From: Methylomonas sp.
GTDB taxonomy: Bacteria > Pseudomonadota > Gammaproteobacteria > Methylococcales > Methylomonadaceae
Length of the DNA stretch: 62,215 bases
Reading direction: 5' to 3'
Assembly (NCBI GenBank): GCA_026989395.1
Contig: JALSJK010000100.1
Coordinates: 1-62,215 of the forward strand
Below, piece after piece: positions 46,404 to 56,002 of the stretch. The first letter of the stretch is position 1; each line of letters begins with the position of its first letter. A program made the position numbers and the translations under genes. The notes beneath the pieces were generated by a model. That model searched no databases. It saw only the letters and a list, made by a program, of their open reading frames with translations, and was not told the DNA's origin.

Positions 46404-47558
46404 ATGAAATATGAATTGATGGATTCTGGCAATGATAATGCGATTATCAAAGTTATCGGTGTTGGCGGCGGCGGTGGTAATGCTGTTAATCATATGCTCG
46501 GCAGCGATATTGACGGAGTATCTTTTGTCTGCGCCAATACCGATGCCCAGGCATTAAGAAAACTGGATATTGATACCGTTGTACAACTGGGTGTTGAACT
46601 AACCAAAGGTCTGGGAGCAGGAACTGACCCTGATATTGGCAAAAAAGCGGCTGAAGAAAATAAATCACGCATCAAGGAAGTCATTGAAGGCGCTGACATG
46701 GTATTTTTAACGGCTGGCATGGGCGGTGGAACTGGAACTGGCGCCATTCCTGTGATTGCTGAAATCGCTAAAGATATGGGGATTTTAACCGTTGCCGTAG
46801 TCACTAAACCCTTTGATTTTGAAGGCGTGAAAAAGATGGCAGTTGCGGAGATGGGTATTGCTGAATTGGAAAAATATGTCGATTCACTGATCACTATTCC
46901 AAACCAGAAATTACTACCCGTATTGGGCAACAACATCTCTCTGGTTTCTGCATTTAACGCCGCCAATGATGTATTACTGGATGCTGTCCAGGGTATTACC
47001 GAACTGATTACTCATCCCGGCATGATTAATGTCGATTTTGCTGATGTCAGAACCGTTATGGCAAGCATGGGCGCTGCCATCATGGGAACAGGTTCTGCTG
47101 AAGGCGAAAATCGTGCCAGAGAGGCGGCAGAAAAAGCCATTGCCTGTCCTTTACTGGAAGATATAAATCTGCAAGGTGCTAGAGGAATCCTGGTTAACAT
47201 TACTGCAGCGGATATGGGCATCGCAGAATTTGACGAGGTCGGCACTATTGTCCACCAGTTTGCGGCTGAAGACGCGATCATTAAAATAGGGACGGCATTG
47301 GATCCAACTTTAGGAGATGAAATCAAAGTAACTGTTGTTGCAACCGGAATGGGGATGGCGCCAGTCAAGACTCCTGTTAAACTGGTACAAAAAGTCAACA
47401 GCGGCGAACCAAATTATACAGACCTGGACGCCCCTACTGTTATGCGACAACAAAAAGCAGCTGATGCGCGCGAAACCCGATTCGGCGCACCATCAAAAGA
47501 CACAGGTGATCTTGATTATTTGGATATTCCGGCGTTTCTTAGGCGTCAGGCAGACTAA
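46404..47558 (+). CDS. ftsZ: Cell division protein FtsZ
   Basis: The protein has 384 residues. The start is set at ATG 46404, because AGAGGA at 46391-46396 is seven bases away; ATG 46398 is only one base away, and TTG 46380 is unlikely. IKVIGVGGGGGNAVNHML and the tubulin signature GGGTGTGAIPVIAEIAK are intact. A linker leads to the conserved C-terminal peptide DLDYLDIPAFLRRQAD that binds FtsA and ZipA. It is the last gene of the dcw run. Confidence 0.96.
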   Translation: MKYELMDSGNDNAIIKVIGVGGGGGNAVNHMLGSDIDGVSFVCANTDAQALRKLDIDTVVQLGVELTKGLGAGTDPDIGKKAAEENKSRIKEVIEGADMVFLTAGMGGGTGTGAIPVIAEIAKDMGILTVAVVTKPFDFEGVKKMAVAEMGIAELEKYVDSLITIPNQKLLPVLGNNISLVSAFNAANDVLLDAVQGITELITHPGMINVDFADVRTVMASMGAAIMGTGSAEGENRAREAAEKAIACPLLEDINLQGARGILVNITAADMGIAEFDEVGTIVHQFAAEDAIIKIGTALDPTLGDEIKVTVVATGMGMAPVKTPVKLVQKVNSGEPNYTDLDAPTVMRQQKAADARETRFGAPSKDTGDLDYLDIPAFLRRQAD

Positions 47559-47568
47559 ATTATTATCC

Positions 47569-47648
47569 GAATCCGTGATTTATGCGGATAACAGGTGGCA
47601 AGAGCTTGCCACCTGTGCCGTTGTGAAGTCACAGATTCAGATTTTTTT
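47569..47648 (+). terminator. Terminator of the dcw cluster
   Basis: A strong inner hairpin (ACAGGTGGCAA / TTGCCACCTGT, 47591-47616) is nested in an outer stem (GAATCCGTGA / TCACAGATTC) followed by seven Ts at 47642-47648. It lies just after ftsZ. Confidence 0.75.
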
Positions 47649-47737
47649 GTTAACCGGAATTCCGCGTAGGCATTCATCCATTAAATAACTTCAACTATTA
47701 TGATGGGTTTACCCCACGCATTTTGTTTCGGCCAGAA

Positions 47738-47891
47738 GGCTGCCAGATTAAGAAGTTCATAGCGAGGCAAGTGGCAAATTGAGCGCATTTTTTGGTCTTT
47801 TAAAGCGCGTACTGCTGCAACGCCGAAAAAGATCGGAAAAAAAGGGACAATTTCCCATTACCGCAGTAGAATCATCCTTAAACTAACAGCC
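47738..47891. repeat. MITE-like element, copy B
   Basis: The ends are imperfect inverted repeats starting GGCTG: left GGCTGCCAGATTAAGAAGTTC, and the reverse complement of the right end GGCTGTTAGTTTAAGGATG. Copy A at 13967-14058 shares both ends (AGCTAGGCAAGT-like left block, and the CCGCAGTAGAATCATC right block), with an extra middle of about 60 bases here. It lies in the 427-base gap 47559-47985 between ftsZ and lpxC. The final 95 bases, with a TAGAAT at 47946, probably hold the lpxC promoter. Confidence 0.6.
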
Positions 47892-47985
47892 TCCTGGGTG
47901 GTATCCTTGAAAAATGCTGTCCATTCTTATTAATATCAATTGTGTTAGAATGAGCAGCTTTCCCTAGATAAATGGCGTTTACCCT

Positions 47986-48909
47986 ATGATTAAGCAACGG
48001 ACTCTCAAAAACGTAATAAGGGCGACTGGTGTTGGCTTGCATACCGGTGAAAAGGTTTATTTAACCTTACATCCGGCCGAAGCTGACACTGGCATTCGTT
48101 TTCGAAGAGTTGATCTGGACACTCCCGTCACCATTGCGGCAACACCCGAAAATGTCGGGGAAACGACCTTATCAACAACCCTAATTCAAGACGATGTAAA
48201 AATATCAACCGTTGAACATTTGTTATCTGCCCTGGCAGGGTTGGGTATTGATAATGCCATTATTGATGTCAGCTCGGCAGAAGTCCCAATTATGGATGGT
48301 AGTGCCGGACCTTTTGTTTTTTTGTTACAGTCAGCTGGAGTTCAAGAACAAGATCAACCTAAACGATACATCCGGATAACAAAGGAAATTCGCGTTGAAG
48401 AAGGAGAAAAATGGGCCGCATTTTCCCCTTTCGACGGCTTTAAAGTCACATTTACCATCGATTTTGAGCACCCCGCATTTGGGGAAGATGTCAAAACAGC
48501 AACAATGGATTTTTCAACAACAACGTTTGTTAAGGAAGTCAGCCGGGCGAGAACTTTCGGATTCATGAAGGACATTGAGTTTTTAAGAAAAAACAATCTC
48601 GCTTTAGGTGGTAGCCTAGACAATGCAATTGTTGTCGACGACGATAAAATTCTCAATGAGGATGGTCTGCGTTCTGCCGATGAATTCGTCAAACATAAAA
48701 TCCTCGATGCCATTGGTGATTTATATTTATTAGGCCACAGCCTGATCGGGGAATTTGTTGGCTACAAGTCTGGCCATGCTTTAAACAACAAGCTGCTGCG
48801 CGCTTTACAAGACAACCCGGACGCGTATGAAATAATCACTTTTAACAGTGAAAAAGACGCCCCAATTTCGTTTATGCGCAACTCGGGAGAGTCATCTAGC
48901 GCTGCTTAA
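47986..48909 (+). CDS. lpxC: UDP-3-O-acyl-GlcNAc deacetylase LpxC
   Basis: The protein has 307 residues. The family start [24 protein letters not shown] is followed by [32 protein letters not shown] and the zinc ligand pair in [13 protein letters not shown]. It carries out the committed step of lipid A synthesis, so the cell is Gram-negative with LPS. Its 3' end overlaps the convergent DUF721 gene by 18 bases. Confidence 0.96.
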   Translation: MIKQRTLKNVIRATGVGLHTGEKVYLTLHPAEADTGIRFRRVDLDTPVTIAATPENVGETTLSTTLIQDDVKISTVEHLLSALAGLGIDNAIIDVSSAEVPIMDGSAGPFVFLLQSAGVQEQDQPKRYIRITKEIRVEEGEKWAAFSPFDGFKVTFTIDFEHPAFGEDVKTATMDFSTTTFVKEVSRARTFGFMKDIEFLRKNNLALGGSLDNAIVVDDDKILNEDGLRSADEFVKHKILDAIGDLYLLGHSLIGEFVGYKSGHALNNKLLRALQDNPDAYEIITFNSEKDAPISFMRNSGESSSAA

Positions 48910-49335
48910 ATCTTTCAACGTGCTGCTAAGACTTAACAAAGCCTGTTTAAGATCACTTTCCGGGGCTTGTAATTGGCTTGATATAAGCGCATCAATATTA
49001 ATTTGAGAAGGAATTTTTTTCCTTGATTTCTTCTCGGGAAAGTCTCTAATGGGCTGCTGTACTTTTAGCTGTATTTTGTCAATTTTGCCATCACAAATCC
49101 TATTGGCAGCCGCTTGAATGGTTTGACTAAAAAAACGCAATTGAGAAGACCATACAGCTGAATCCGCATAAACCAATAACTTTGTTTCCTTAACAACGCA
49201 AGCCTTAACTTCAGCCGCTAAATTCTCAGGTAAAGCCGCCTGAACTGCCTGTAAAATTTTTATTTGTGTTTCAATAATGACCTGCAGTTGCGTAGTCGTC
49301 CGATTGCGGTGTGTTAATGCAGGTTTAAAGGTCAT
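48892..49335 (-). CDS. DUF721 (DciA-like) protein
   Basis: The protein has 147 residues. The DUF721 region spans about residues 20-95 ([23 protein letters not shown]). DciA-type DUF721 proteins load the replicative helicase in bacteria that lack DnaC. The gene is convergent with lpxC; DUF721 genes next to lpxC/secA are common in gammaproteobacteria. The C-terminal part is weakly conserved, so the exact role is inferred. Confidence 0.75.
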   Translation of the reverse strand: MTFKPALTHRNRTTTQLQVIIETQIKILQAVQAALPENLAAEVKACVVKETKLLVYADSAVWSSQLRFFSQTIQAAANRICDGKIDKIQLKVQQPIRDFPEKKSRKKIPSQINIDALISSQLQAPESDLKQALLSLSSTLKDLSSAR

Positions 49336-49413
49336 AATGCATAAAATTGATTTGAGGCTTACACATTATACCCAACCTCAACGATTTCTTAATGAACAAT
49401 CGCAACTAGTTTT

Positions 49414-49614
49414 TCAATGATCCAAATAATCAAGCGCCTGAATTTTTACCAGCTTTAATGCTGTTTTTTCAGAATACCAATGGCCAGAGTGTGGATCACG
49501 CCATTGCAAAATCAGCTCACTATTTAATTTCCTGAAACTCCGTTTCCAGCCAAAATCTTTCAAAATCATGCCATTTACAAATTGATTCCACTTTTTTTCT
49601 ATTAAATCGTACAT
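49414..49614 (-). CDS. Small hypothetical protein
   Basis: The protein has 66 residues, with GGGT about ten bases ahead of the ATG. It is rich in Trp, Lys and aromatic residues (QWRDPHSGHWYSEKTALKLV). No family is recognised. It lies 78 bases beyond the DUF721 start on the same strand. Composition looks like a genuine folded protein, possibly nucleic-acid binding, but that is a guess. Confidence 0.5.
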   Translation of the reverse strand: MYDLIEKKWNQFVNGMILKDFGWKRSFRKLNSELILQWRDPHSGHWYSEKTALKLVKIQALDYLDH

Positions 49615-49832
49615 AACTTTACCCGCCAGCGATGTTTCGCTTTATGAAGTTACTATCAATAATAGCCAAATAATCTGTATATTCTGTGATCTAGTTCCCT
49701 GAAAAAAGTGAAATTTTACTTATCAGTTGGTTTTTAGTCTGTGCTCCTATATTATGAGTTTATGATATTTTTCAGAGCTATCCGCCCTTCATTAACTTGA
49801 GAGTTTTCCTTTCTCCTAATAATTTCTAATTA

Positions 49833-50825
49833 ATGATTGACACTATTTATATTGAGGAAAACATTCAACAACATCCCCGGGTTGAGGAAATCTGCGAGCG
49901 TTTTCCAAATGCAAGACGCATTTTTTGCCATCGTTATGGGGAAGTCTTTAATCCAAAGGCTCAAAATTTCCGGCTACAAAAACAGAAGCCGGCATTAATT
50001 TTGGCGGAAAAATATAAAAATTTTGCACTGCCTGCTCCACCGGGCTATGGCATAGGTGCAAACTATAATTATTATTTCTCGCATATGCTCAACTGTTTAT
50101 ATGACTGCAGGTATTGCTTTTTGCAAGGCATGTATCAATCTGCAAACTATGTGCTATTTGTAAATTATGAGCAATTCCAGAATGATATTCGACAGATTTG
50201 CTTAGAAAACCCGGAACAAACCTTCCATTTCTTTTCCGGATATGACTGTGACAGTCTGGCTCTGGAGCCAGTAACTCATTTTGCAGCGGAATTTTTACCT
50301 TTTTTTGAAACAATCGACAATGCCTGGCTGGAGCTGCGCACTAAAAGCACGCAGATTAGAAGCTTGCTGGAAATAACGCCCGCCCCTCGCTGCATCGTTG
50401 CATTCAGCTTTACACCAGACGAAATTGCTAGCGCAATTGAACATAAAGCCCCGAATATTAATAAACGGCTTGAAGCAATGTGTAAATTACAGGAACAAGG
50501 GTGGCTGTTAGGTTTACGATTTGATCCCATCATTTTCCAGACTGACTGGCAACAACAATATCAACGACTTTTTAATCAGGTATTTGAAAGAATTGATATC
50601 CAATTGCTTCATTCTGTCAGTTTGGGAGCTTTTCGATTACCGGAGCAATACTTCAAAAAAACCCGTAAACTTTATCCTGAAGAGAAACTGTTTGCCGGTC
50701 CTTTGGAAAATTGCAATGGCATGGTCTCTTACAAATCACAGCTTGAAAAACAAATGCTGGATTTTTGTACCAACGAGGTGCTCAATTACATTCCAGACAA
50801 TAAATTTTTTCCATGCACAGTCTAA
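49833..50825 (+). CDS. Spore photoproduct lyase-family radical SAM protein
   Basis: The protein has 330 residues. The cluster ligands are C88, C92 and C95 in NCLYDCRYCFLQG. A Cys at 139 (GYDCDSLALEP) lies 44 residues after the last ligand, the place of the hydrogen-donor Cys in true spore photoproduct lyases. GAPLENCNGMV-like text (AGPLENCNG) and the C-terminal FPCTV follow. The family splits thymine spore photoproduct using SAM radical chemistry; members also occur outside spore formers, with unknown substrate. It overlaps the following SDR gene by 13 bases. Confidence 0.82.
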   Translation: MIDTIYIEENIQQHPRVEEICERFPNARRIFCHRYGEVFNPKAQNFRLQKQKPALILAEKYKNFALPAPPGYGIGANYNYYFSHMLNCLYDCRYCFLQGMYQSANYVLFVNYEQFQNDIRQICLENPEQTFHFFSGYDCDSLALEPVTHFAAEFLPFFETIDNAWLELRTKSTQIRSLLEITPAPRCIVAFSFTPDEIASAIEHKAPNINKRLEAMCKLQEQGWLLGLRFDPIIFQTDWQQQYQRLFNQVFERIDIQLLHSVSLGAFRLPEQYFKKTRKLYPEEKLFAGPLENCNGMVSYKSQLEKQMLDFCTNEVLNYIPDNKFFPCTV

Positions 50826-51532
50826 AGCGCACTATTCTCGTCACTGGAGCCAGTTCGGGTATTGGTAAAGCCATTACTGAAAAAATTTTACATCTGGGGC
50901 ATCAAGTTATTGGCATCTCCAGAACCCCGGATCAATTGGTTCGAAACTGTGAGGGATTTTCCGCCTTTACAATGGATTTTTCAAAGCTGGATGTATTACC
51001 CGCCCAGTTAAAAGTTTTAAAGAAACGGTTTCCCAATATTGATACGATCATTTTTTCAGCAGGAATTGGCTTATTTGGTAATTTGGAGGAATTTTCTCAT
51101 CATCAAATACAAAGTTCGCTGGCTGTAAACTTTACCGGCCAAGTATTTCTTACCAAGGAGTTTCTTCCTGCCTTAAAAAAGAAAACCATTGCCGATCTGA
51201 TTTATATTGGCTCTGAAGCTGCATTAAAGGGTGCCAGGAAAGGCTCAATCTATTGTGCCAGTAAATTTGCTGTACGCGGTTTTACACAAGCGTTAAGAGA
51301 AGAATGTGCAAAAAACAGTGTTCGCGTTTCACTCATCAATCCTGGCATGGTAAAGACTGAATTTTTTCAGTCACTTTCTTTTGAACCTGGAGAGGAACCC
51401 AACCAACATCTGCTTGCTGAAGATATCGCAAATGCTGTGGTATATATATTGAATGCCAGATCAGGGATAGTGATTGACGAAATCAATCTTAACCCCGCAA
51501 ATAAAGTAGTTAGACATAAAAAAACAAATTAA
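50813..51532 (+). CDS. Short-chain dehydrogenase/reductase
   Basis: The protein has 239 residues. The NAD(P) motif TGASSGIGKAI is at residues 11-20, and the catalytic YCASK lies near residue 152 with an upstream Ser (IGSEAALKG). FSAGIGLFG replaces the usual NNAG. It overlaps the radical SAM gene by 13 bases and precedes the channel gene by five, so translation is likely coupled. The substrate is unknown. Confidence 0.88.
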   Translation: MHSLKRTILVTGASSGIGKAITEKILHLGHQVIGISRTPDQLVRNCEGFSAFTMDFSKLDVLPAQLKVLKKRFPNIDTIIFSAGIGLFGNLEEFSHHQIQSSLAVNFTGQVFLTKEFLPALKKKTIADLIYIGSEAALKGARKGSIYCASKFAVRGFTQALREECAKNSVRVSLINPGMVKTEFFQSLSFEPGEEPNQHLLAEDIANAVVYILNARSGIVIDEINLNPANKVVRHKKTN

Positions 51533-51537
51533 TAAAA

Positions 51538-53133
51538 ATGTTTACCCGGCTGCTTATACATCTCGCTTATTTTCTGAAATCATCCTCTCGTTATCAAAAC
51601 ACCAAAAAATTTGTTTTCGACTTATTAGAGAACCCGGGCAGCCGTCTTAAGCGCCACTTTGACCTGTTCATGATTTTGCTGGTCATGATGAGTGTATTTT
51701 TGTTGATTTACGAAATCAACAATCCGCCCATTCCTTATAGTGAATGGTTTGAAAATATCGTTGTTGTTGTATTTATCAGCGAATATATTTTACGGGGATG
51801 GCTTTATTCAGATAATCATAAAATTCTGATTGAGCATTACGAACGCACCCAATATCTGGGAATCAAATTCCAGCTCAGAAAACCATTAGTTAAAATTTTT
51901 TCAAGCAAATTAAAATATATATTCTCTCCTTATGCCATTATCGATTTACTGGCAATTCTACCCAGTTACCGGCCACTACGAATTCTTCGTATTTTTCTGG
52001 TTTTCAGATTATTCAAGCTGGTTCGCTACTCTCATAGCGTCAAACTCTTTACTGAAGTACTGGCAAATAAAAGATTTGAGTTATTAACACTGGCAATGTT
52101 CATTGGCTTTTGGTTGTTTATTTCCAGTACCGCTATTTATATGTTCGAAAATGAACCGGTTGGCGGTCAGGTAAGACATTTATTTGATGCTTTATATTGG
52201 TCCATCGTCACCATGTCGACCGTAGGTTACGGCGATATTACACCTCAAACCCCTGGCGGTAGAATTGTTGCCTTGACACTCATTATCATTGGGGTTGGCG
52301 TATTATCATTTTTTACCTCGATTATCGTTACTGCTTTCACAGAGAAAATGGAGGAATTACGGGAAAACCGTACCTTTTCAGAAGTCGAAAATATTGATAA
52401 TTTCATCATTATTTGCGGTTACGGTAGAGTAGGCCAGGAAGTCGCCAAACACATGGATAAAGACCAACAACCCTATGTCATTATTGATAACAGCGAAGAA
52501 AATTTTCTATTAGCCAGAAGAAATAACTGTCTGGCAATAAAAAATGACGCCAGTAAAAATGAGGTTCTATTAAATGCTGGTATCAATAAAGGTGCAAAAG
52601 CTGTGCTTTGCACAACCGGTAATGATGTGACCAATGTTTATGTCACTTTGACCAGTCGTCACCTAAATCGGGACATTAAAATTATCTCGCGCGCCAATAG
52701 ACAAGAAAACATCAAAAAACTTAGACAAGTTGGCGCTAATTTTATTGTACAACCTTTTGAAATTTCAGGGTTATTAGCTGCTGAATATGTTGGCCAACCC
52801 GTTGCATCGCAAGCCATTTTTGGCATTATCAATGAGGAAAAAGATATTTTGATGGAAACCATATTGGTTCCAGAAAATTCTGACATTGAAAATGTAAAAA
52901 TTAAAGATATCGATTTCGAAAAACGTCGTCTGATTCTCATTGGTGTAATCAGTAATAAGACCATTCACTGCAAACGTAATAACCGGTATAAAGTAAAAAA
53001 TCGTCAGTTTTATTTTAACCCGGCAGACGAATTCATCTTACAAGCTAAAGATATCCTGGTTCTGCTCGGACGAAAATACAGTATTGATTATTTTAAGGAT
53101 CAAATTGAAAGAAGTAGTCTAGCAATCAAATGA
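51538..53133 (+). CDS. Voltage-sensor-type potassium channel with RCK domain
   Basis: The protein has 531 residues. About six helices precede the pore; an S4-like segment has regularly spaced Arg (PLRILRIFLVFRLFKLVR). The pore filter is T228-VGYGD. A cytoplasmic RCK/TrkA-N domain starts near residue 287 with an intact Rossmann loop G294-YGRVG and a TrkA-C region follows (about 410-525). It resembles bacterial Kv-type channels gated by ligands. The next gene encodes a second RCK-like protein, overlapping by four bases, hinting at a hetero-oligomeric gating ring. Confidence 0.88.
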   Translation: MFTRLLIHLAYFLKSSSRYQNTKKFVFDLLENPGSRLKRHFDLFMILLVMMSVFLLIYEINNPPIPYSEWFENIVVVVFISEYILRGWLYSDNHKILIEHYERTQYLGIKFQLRKPLVKIFSSKLKYIFSPYAIIDLLAILPSYRPLRILRIFLVFRLFKLVRYSHSVKLFTEVLANKRFELLTLAMFIGFWLFISSTAIYMFENEPVGGQVRHLFDALYWSIVTMSTVGYGDITPQTPGGRIVALTLIIIGVGVLSFFTSIIVTAFTEKMEELRENRTFSEVENIDNFIIICGYGRVGQEVAKHMDKDQQPYVIIDNSEENFLLARRNNCLAIKNDASKNEVLLNAGINKGAKAVLCTTGNDVTNVYVTLTSRHLNRDIKIISRANRQENIKKLRQVGANFIVQPFEISGLLAAEYVGQPVASQAIFGIINEEKDILMETILVPENSDIENVKIKDIDFEKRRLILIGVISNKTIHCKRNNRYKVKNRQFYFNPADEFILQAKDILVLLGRKYSIDYFKDQIERSSLAIK

Positions 53134-53831
53134 GTGTCAAAAATATTGCCATATTTGGCTACAATCCCATGTCATTTGAACTCATCAAGTGCCTGGATTT
53201 AAAACAGCATGAAGTTATCGTTGTCGACCAGGATCAAGAAAGCTTGATTACCGCTGCAGACCTTGGTTTTACAGTAATTGCAACCGATTATCGAAATGAT
53301 GATAACTTGGAGGAAGTGGGCATCGGTCGCCACATTGATGTCCTGTTTTGTTTTTTTGAAGAAGACTCAAACAACCTTTTCTTGACAATTTCTGCTCGAG
53401 CCATGGACCAAAAACTTGAAATAATTTCTATTGTTGATGATCCTGAATCGGCGGACAAACTACTTGTTGCCGGAGCTAACAAAATTATTGATCCGTACCA
53501 AATCTGCGGCAGGAAAATCTACCAGTTGATAAAAAACCCGGATATTGCAGATGTCCTAGACCATACTATTTTTGGACGACACGATCTAAACACTGCTGAA
53601 ATTCTAATCCCGCCAGATTCACCGTTAGAAAATACCTATGCCAGTCAATTACAATTAAATTCTCGATATAACCTTATTTTAATTGCCATAGTTGATAAAG
53701 AGCTGGGTAAAGAGTTACACTTTACGATTGGAGAGCAAGATCATAGATTAGACGCTGGCGATATTCTCATCGTTTTGGGTCCATCACGACAAATCAAGGC
53801 ATTTAAACAGGAAGTGGAGAAACAAGCATGA
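53130..53831 (+). CDS. Stand-alone TrkA-N/TrkA-C (RCK-like) protein
   Basis: The protein has 233 residues with a TrkA-N fold (about 1-120) and a TrkA-C domain (about 150-230). The Rossmann loop is degenerate: where GxGxxG is expected the sequence reads IFGYNPMSFELI, so nucleotide binding may be lost. The gene overlaps both the channel gene and dsbB by four bases. The likely role is as regulatory subunit of the channel just upstream. Confidence 0.82.
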   Translation: MSVKNIAIFGYNPMSFELIKCLDLKQHEVIVVDQDQESLITAADLGFTVIATDYRNDDNLEEVGIGRHIDVLFCFFEEDSNNLFLTISARAMDQKLEIISIVDDPESADKLLVAGANKIIDPYQICGRKIYQLIKNPDIADVLDHTIFGRHDLNTAEILIPPDSPLENTYASQLQLNSRYNLILIAIVDKELGKELHFTIGEQDHRLDAGDILIVLGPSRQIKAFKQEVEKQA

Positions 53832-54337
53832 TTCATTTAAGGCCAAGAGCCTGGTTTTTAATAGGTTTTATCAGTTGTTTTTTGATGTTGGCCGTTGCAG
53901 CTTATTTCCAGTTCGTTGAAGGCCTGGAACCTTGTCCGTTGTGTATTTCTCAACGAATTGTCCTGGCTTTAGTTGGCATCGTTTTTCTAGTGGCTGCCAT
54001 TCATAATCCTGGACCGGCTGGCACCAAAGTCTATTCAATATTGGGCGTCATCGTAGCGCTTGGAGGGGCAGCAATATCTGCCCGTCATGTCTGGCTGCAA
54101 AACCTTCCTCCCGAACAAGTACCTGATTGTGGCCCTGGGCTATCTTATATTTTTGAAAATTTCCCGTTAACAGAAACATTAAGATTGATGCTGAATGGCA
54201 CTGGAGAATGTGCTGAAGTTTTATGGACTTTTATGGATATCAGCATCCCGGGATGGACATTGGTAGCGTTCGTTGGTTTGGCTTGCTTAAGCTTATTGCA
54301 ACTCTGGAATGACTCAGATGAACAGCATCATCTTTAA
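53828..54337 (+). CDS. dsbB: Disulfide bond formation protein DsbB
   Basis: The protein has 169 residues and four helices. The first redox pair is in EPCPLCISQR, and the second Cys pair lies in the periplasmic loop (PDCGPGLSYIF, and GECAEVLW). It re-oxidises DsbA by passing electrons to quinone. It is translationally coupled to the RCK gene. The periplasmic second loop is of normal length. Confidence 0.93.
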   Translation: MIHLRPRAWFLIGFISCFLMLAVAAYFQFVEGLEPCPLCISQRIVLALVGIVFLVAAIHNPGPAGTKVYSILGVIVALGGAAISARHVWLQNLPPEQVPDCGPGLSYIFENFPLTETLRLMLNGTGECAEVLWTFMDISIPGWTLVAFVGLACLSLLQLWNDSDEQHHL

Positions 54338-54354
54338 TAAAATCGGATAATGAT

Positions 54355-55164
54355 ATGAAGAAATTAGTGTTTTTTTCGGCAGCTTTGTTGATTGCCACTT
54401 TTCAACCCAGCTGGGCAAAACAGAATGAAAGCCTGCAGCATGTGATTTCAGGCAATCATCGAAGTGCCGCACATAAGGCCAGAGATGTTTATCGTCATCC
54501 TAAACAAACCTTGGAATTTTTCGAAGTTCAACCTAATATGACAGTTGTTGAAATCTGGCCTGGCGGAGCAGGTTGGTACACAGAAATTTTAGCGCCCTAT
54601 CTAAAGCAACAAGGCAAATTATATGCAGCCCATTTTGCTGCAGATTCTTCTGTTCCATATTTTCAGAAAAATTTGAAGAAATTCATTGGCAAAATAAAAG
54701 CCCAGCCAGAAATTTATGGCAAGCTCATACTCACTGAACTAGATCCACCACAAAAGCTTGACATCGCACCAGAGGCATCCGCAGACCGAGTCTTAACTTT
54801 CCGTAATGTCCACAACTGGATGAAAAAAGGAACCGCAGAAAAAGTTTTCCAGGCCATGTATATAGCATTGAAACCTGGTGGCATACTGGGCGTTGTTGAA
54901 CACCGCGGTGACGCTTCATTACCTCAAGACCCGAAAGCCTTATCTGGTTACGTTCGCGAAGATTATGTGATTGATCTCGCTAAAAAAGCAGGCTTTACGT
55001 TACTAGCAAAATCAGAAATCAATGCTAATCCCAAAGATACCAAAAATCATCCAAAGGGCGTTTGGACATTACCGCCATCACTTAAACTAAAGGATCAGGA
55101 TAAAGAAAAATACCAGGCTATCGGGGAAAGTGACCGCATGACACTAAAATTCATCAAAAAATAG
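54355..55164 (+). CDS. Predicted methyltransferase with signal peptide
   Basis: The protein has 269 residues. A signal peptide (KKLVFFSAALLIATFQPSWA) precedes the mature part. A class I methyltransferase fold is suggested by TVVEIWPGGAGWYTEIL (SAM loop with WPGG), RNVHNWMKKG and LKPGGILGVVEHRGD. This type (COG4798-like) is often annotated as an exported methyltransferase although SAM is not expected in the periplasm. It follows dsbB by 17 bases. It could act on another substrate or be held in the cytoplasm; activity is unproven. Confidence 0.78.
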   Translation: MKKLVFFSAALLIATFQPSWAKQNESLQHVISGNHRSAAHKARDVYRHPKQTLEFFEVQPNMTVVEIWPGGAGWYTEILAPYLKQQGKLYAAHFAADSSVPYFQKNLKKFIGKIKAQPEIYGKLILTELDPPQKLDIAPEASADRVLTFRNVHNWMKKGTAEKVFQAMYIALKPGGILGVVEHRGDASLPQDPKALSGYVREDYVIDLAKKAGFTLLAKSEINANPKDTKNHPKGVWTLPPSLKLKDQDKEKYQAIGESDRMTLKFIKK

Positions 55165-55178
55165 TCTTCGAAAGCCGA

Positions 55179-55775
55179 TTAACCAACATTCCTGTGACGT
55201 AACGGACTCTTTCTTGGAAAATGGCTGCACAGAAATTCCATCTGATCACTTAAAATCTTACGCCCTTGCAAAAACACATATTCTGCCCGGTTAGGAACAA
55301 AAGGAATTGCAATTAATTGCATATTGGCCTGCTCAGGCGTTCTGCCTGCCTTGTAGTTATTGCATCGTTTGCAAGCGGTCGCAACATTATTCCAGGTATC
55401 TTGGCCACCCATGCTCACAGGAATAATATGATCTCTTGACAACAAACTCCGACGAAAATATTCACCACAATACAAACAAATATAATTATCCCTTTTGAAT
55501 AAAGCATGATTATTCAACGGAGGAATATAATGACGCGTTTTTTTTGATTTTTGATGGTGATTGAATGTCGCGATAATCGAATTAATCTCTAATTTGCTTT
55601 GCATGCCGGACAAAGCATTATAGCCACCATGAATAGTATAAAGGTGGTTCCCAAGCGAATAAGCCACTTGGTCTAAATGATATAATTTAACCGCTTCTTG
55701 AAAATCCACCCAACCGAGAGGCATTCCGGAAACATCGGTTCTTAAAACGAGTCTACTTAGTGATTCCATAATCAT
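55179..55775 (-). CDS. HNH endonuclease-family protein
   Basis: The protein has 198 residues. The HNH/McrA core reads CLYCGEYFRRSLLSRDHIIPVSMGGQDTWNNVATACKRCN in successive motifs: a CxxC pair, the DHIIP catalytic His, N in TWNN, and a second CxxC. The N-terminal 90 residues (RLVLRTDVSGMPLGWVDFQEAV) recur in a proteobacterial family of unknown role. It is convergent with the methyltransferase gene, 14 bases apart. A start at 55769 is also possible. Confidence 0.85.
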   Translation of the reverse strand: MIMESLSRLVLRTDVSGMPLGWVDFQEAVKLYHLDQVAYSLGNHLYTIHGGYNALSGMQSKLEINSIIATFNHHQKSKKTRHYIPPLNNHALFKRDNYICLYCGEYFRRSLLSRDHIIPVSMGGQDTWNNVATACKRCNNYKAGRTPEQANMQLIAIPFVPNRAEYVFLQGRKILSDQMEFLCSHFPRKSPLRHRNVG

Positions 55776-56002
55776 TATTTTTCTTACCAGAAGCCAAACA
55801 ATATTTCCAACTTACACACAACTTAAAATATTAAAAACAAAAATGTGACACAGTTTGCAACAATTAAATCCAAGTTTTTTTTGACTATTTATAACACATT
55901 GAAATTAATAAAAAAACACCATTTGCTCTAAAAGCAGCCTATTTAACAAAACTGTAATAAAAACCGTCATTAAGCGATACTAGCAAGACTAAATCCACAG
56001 AG

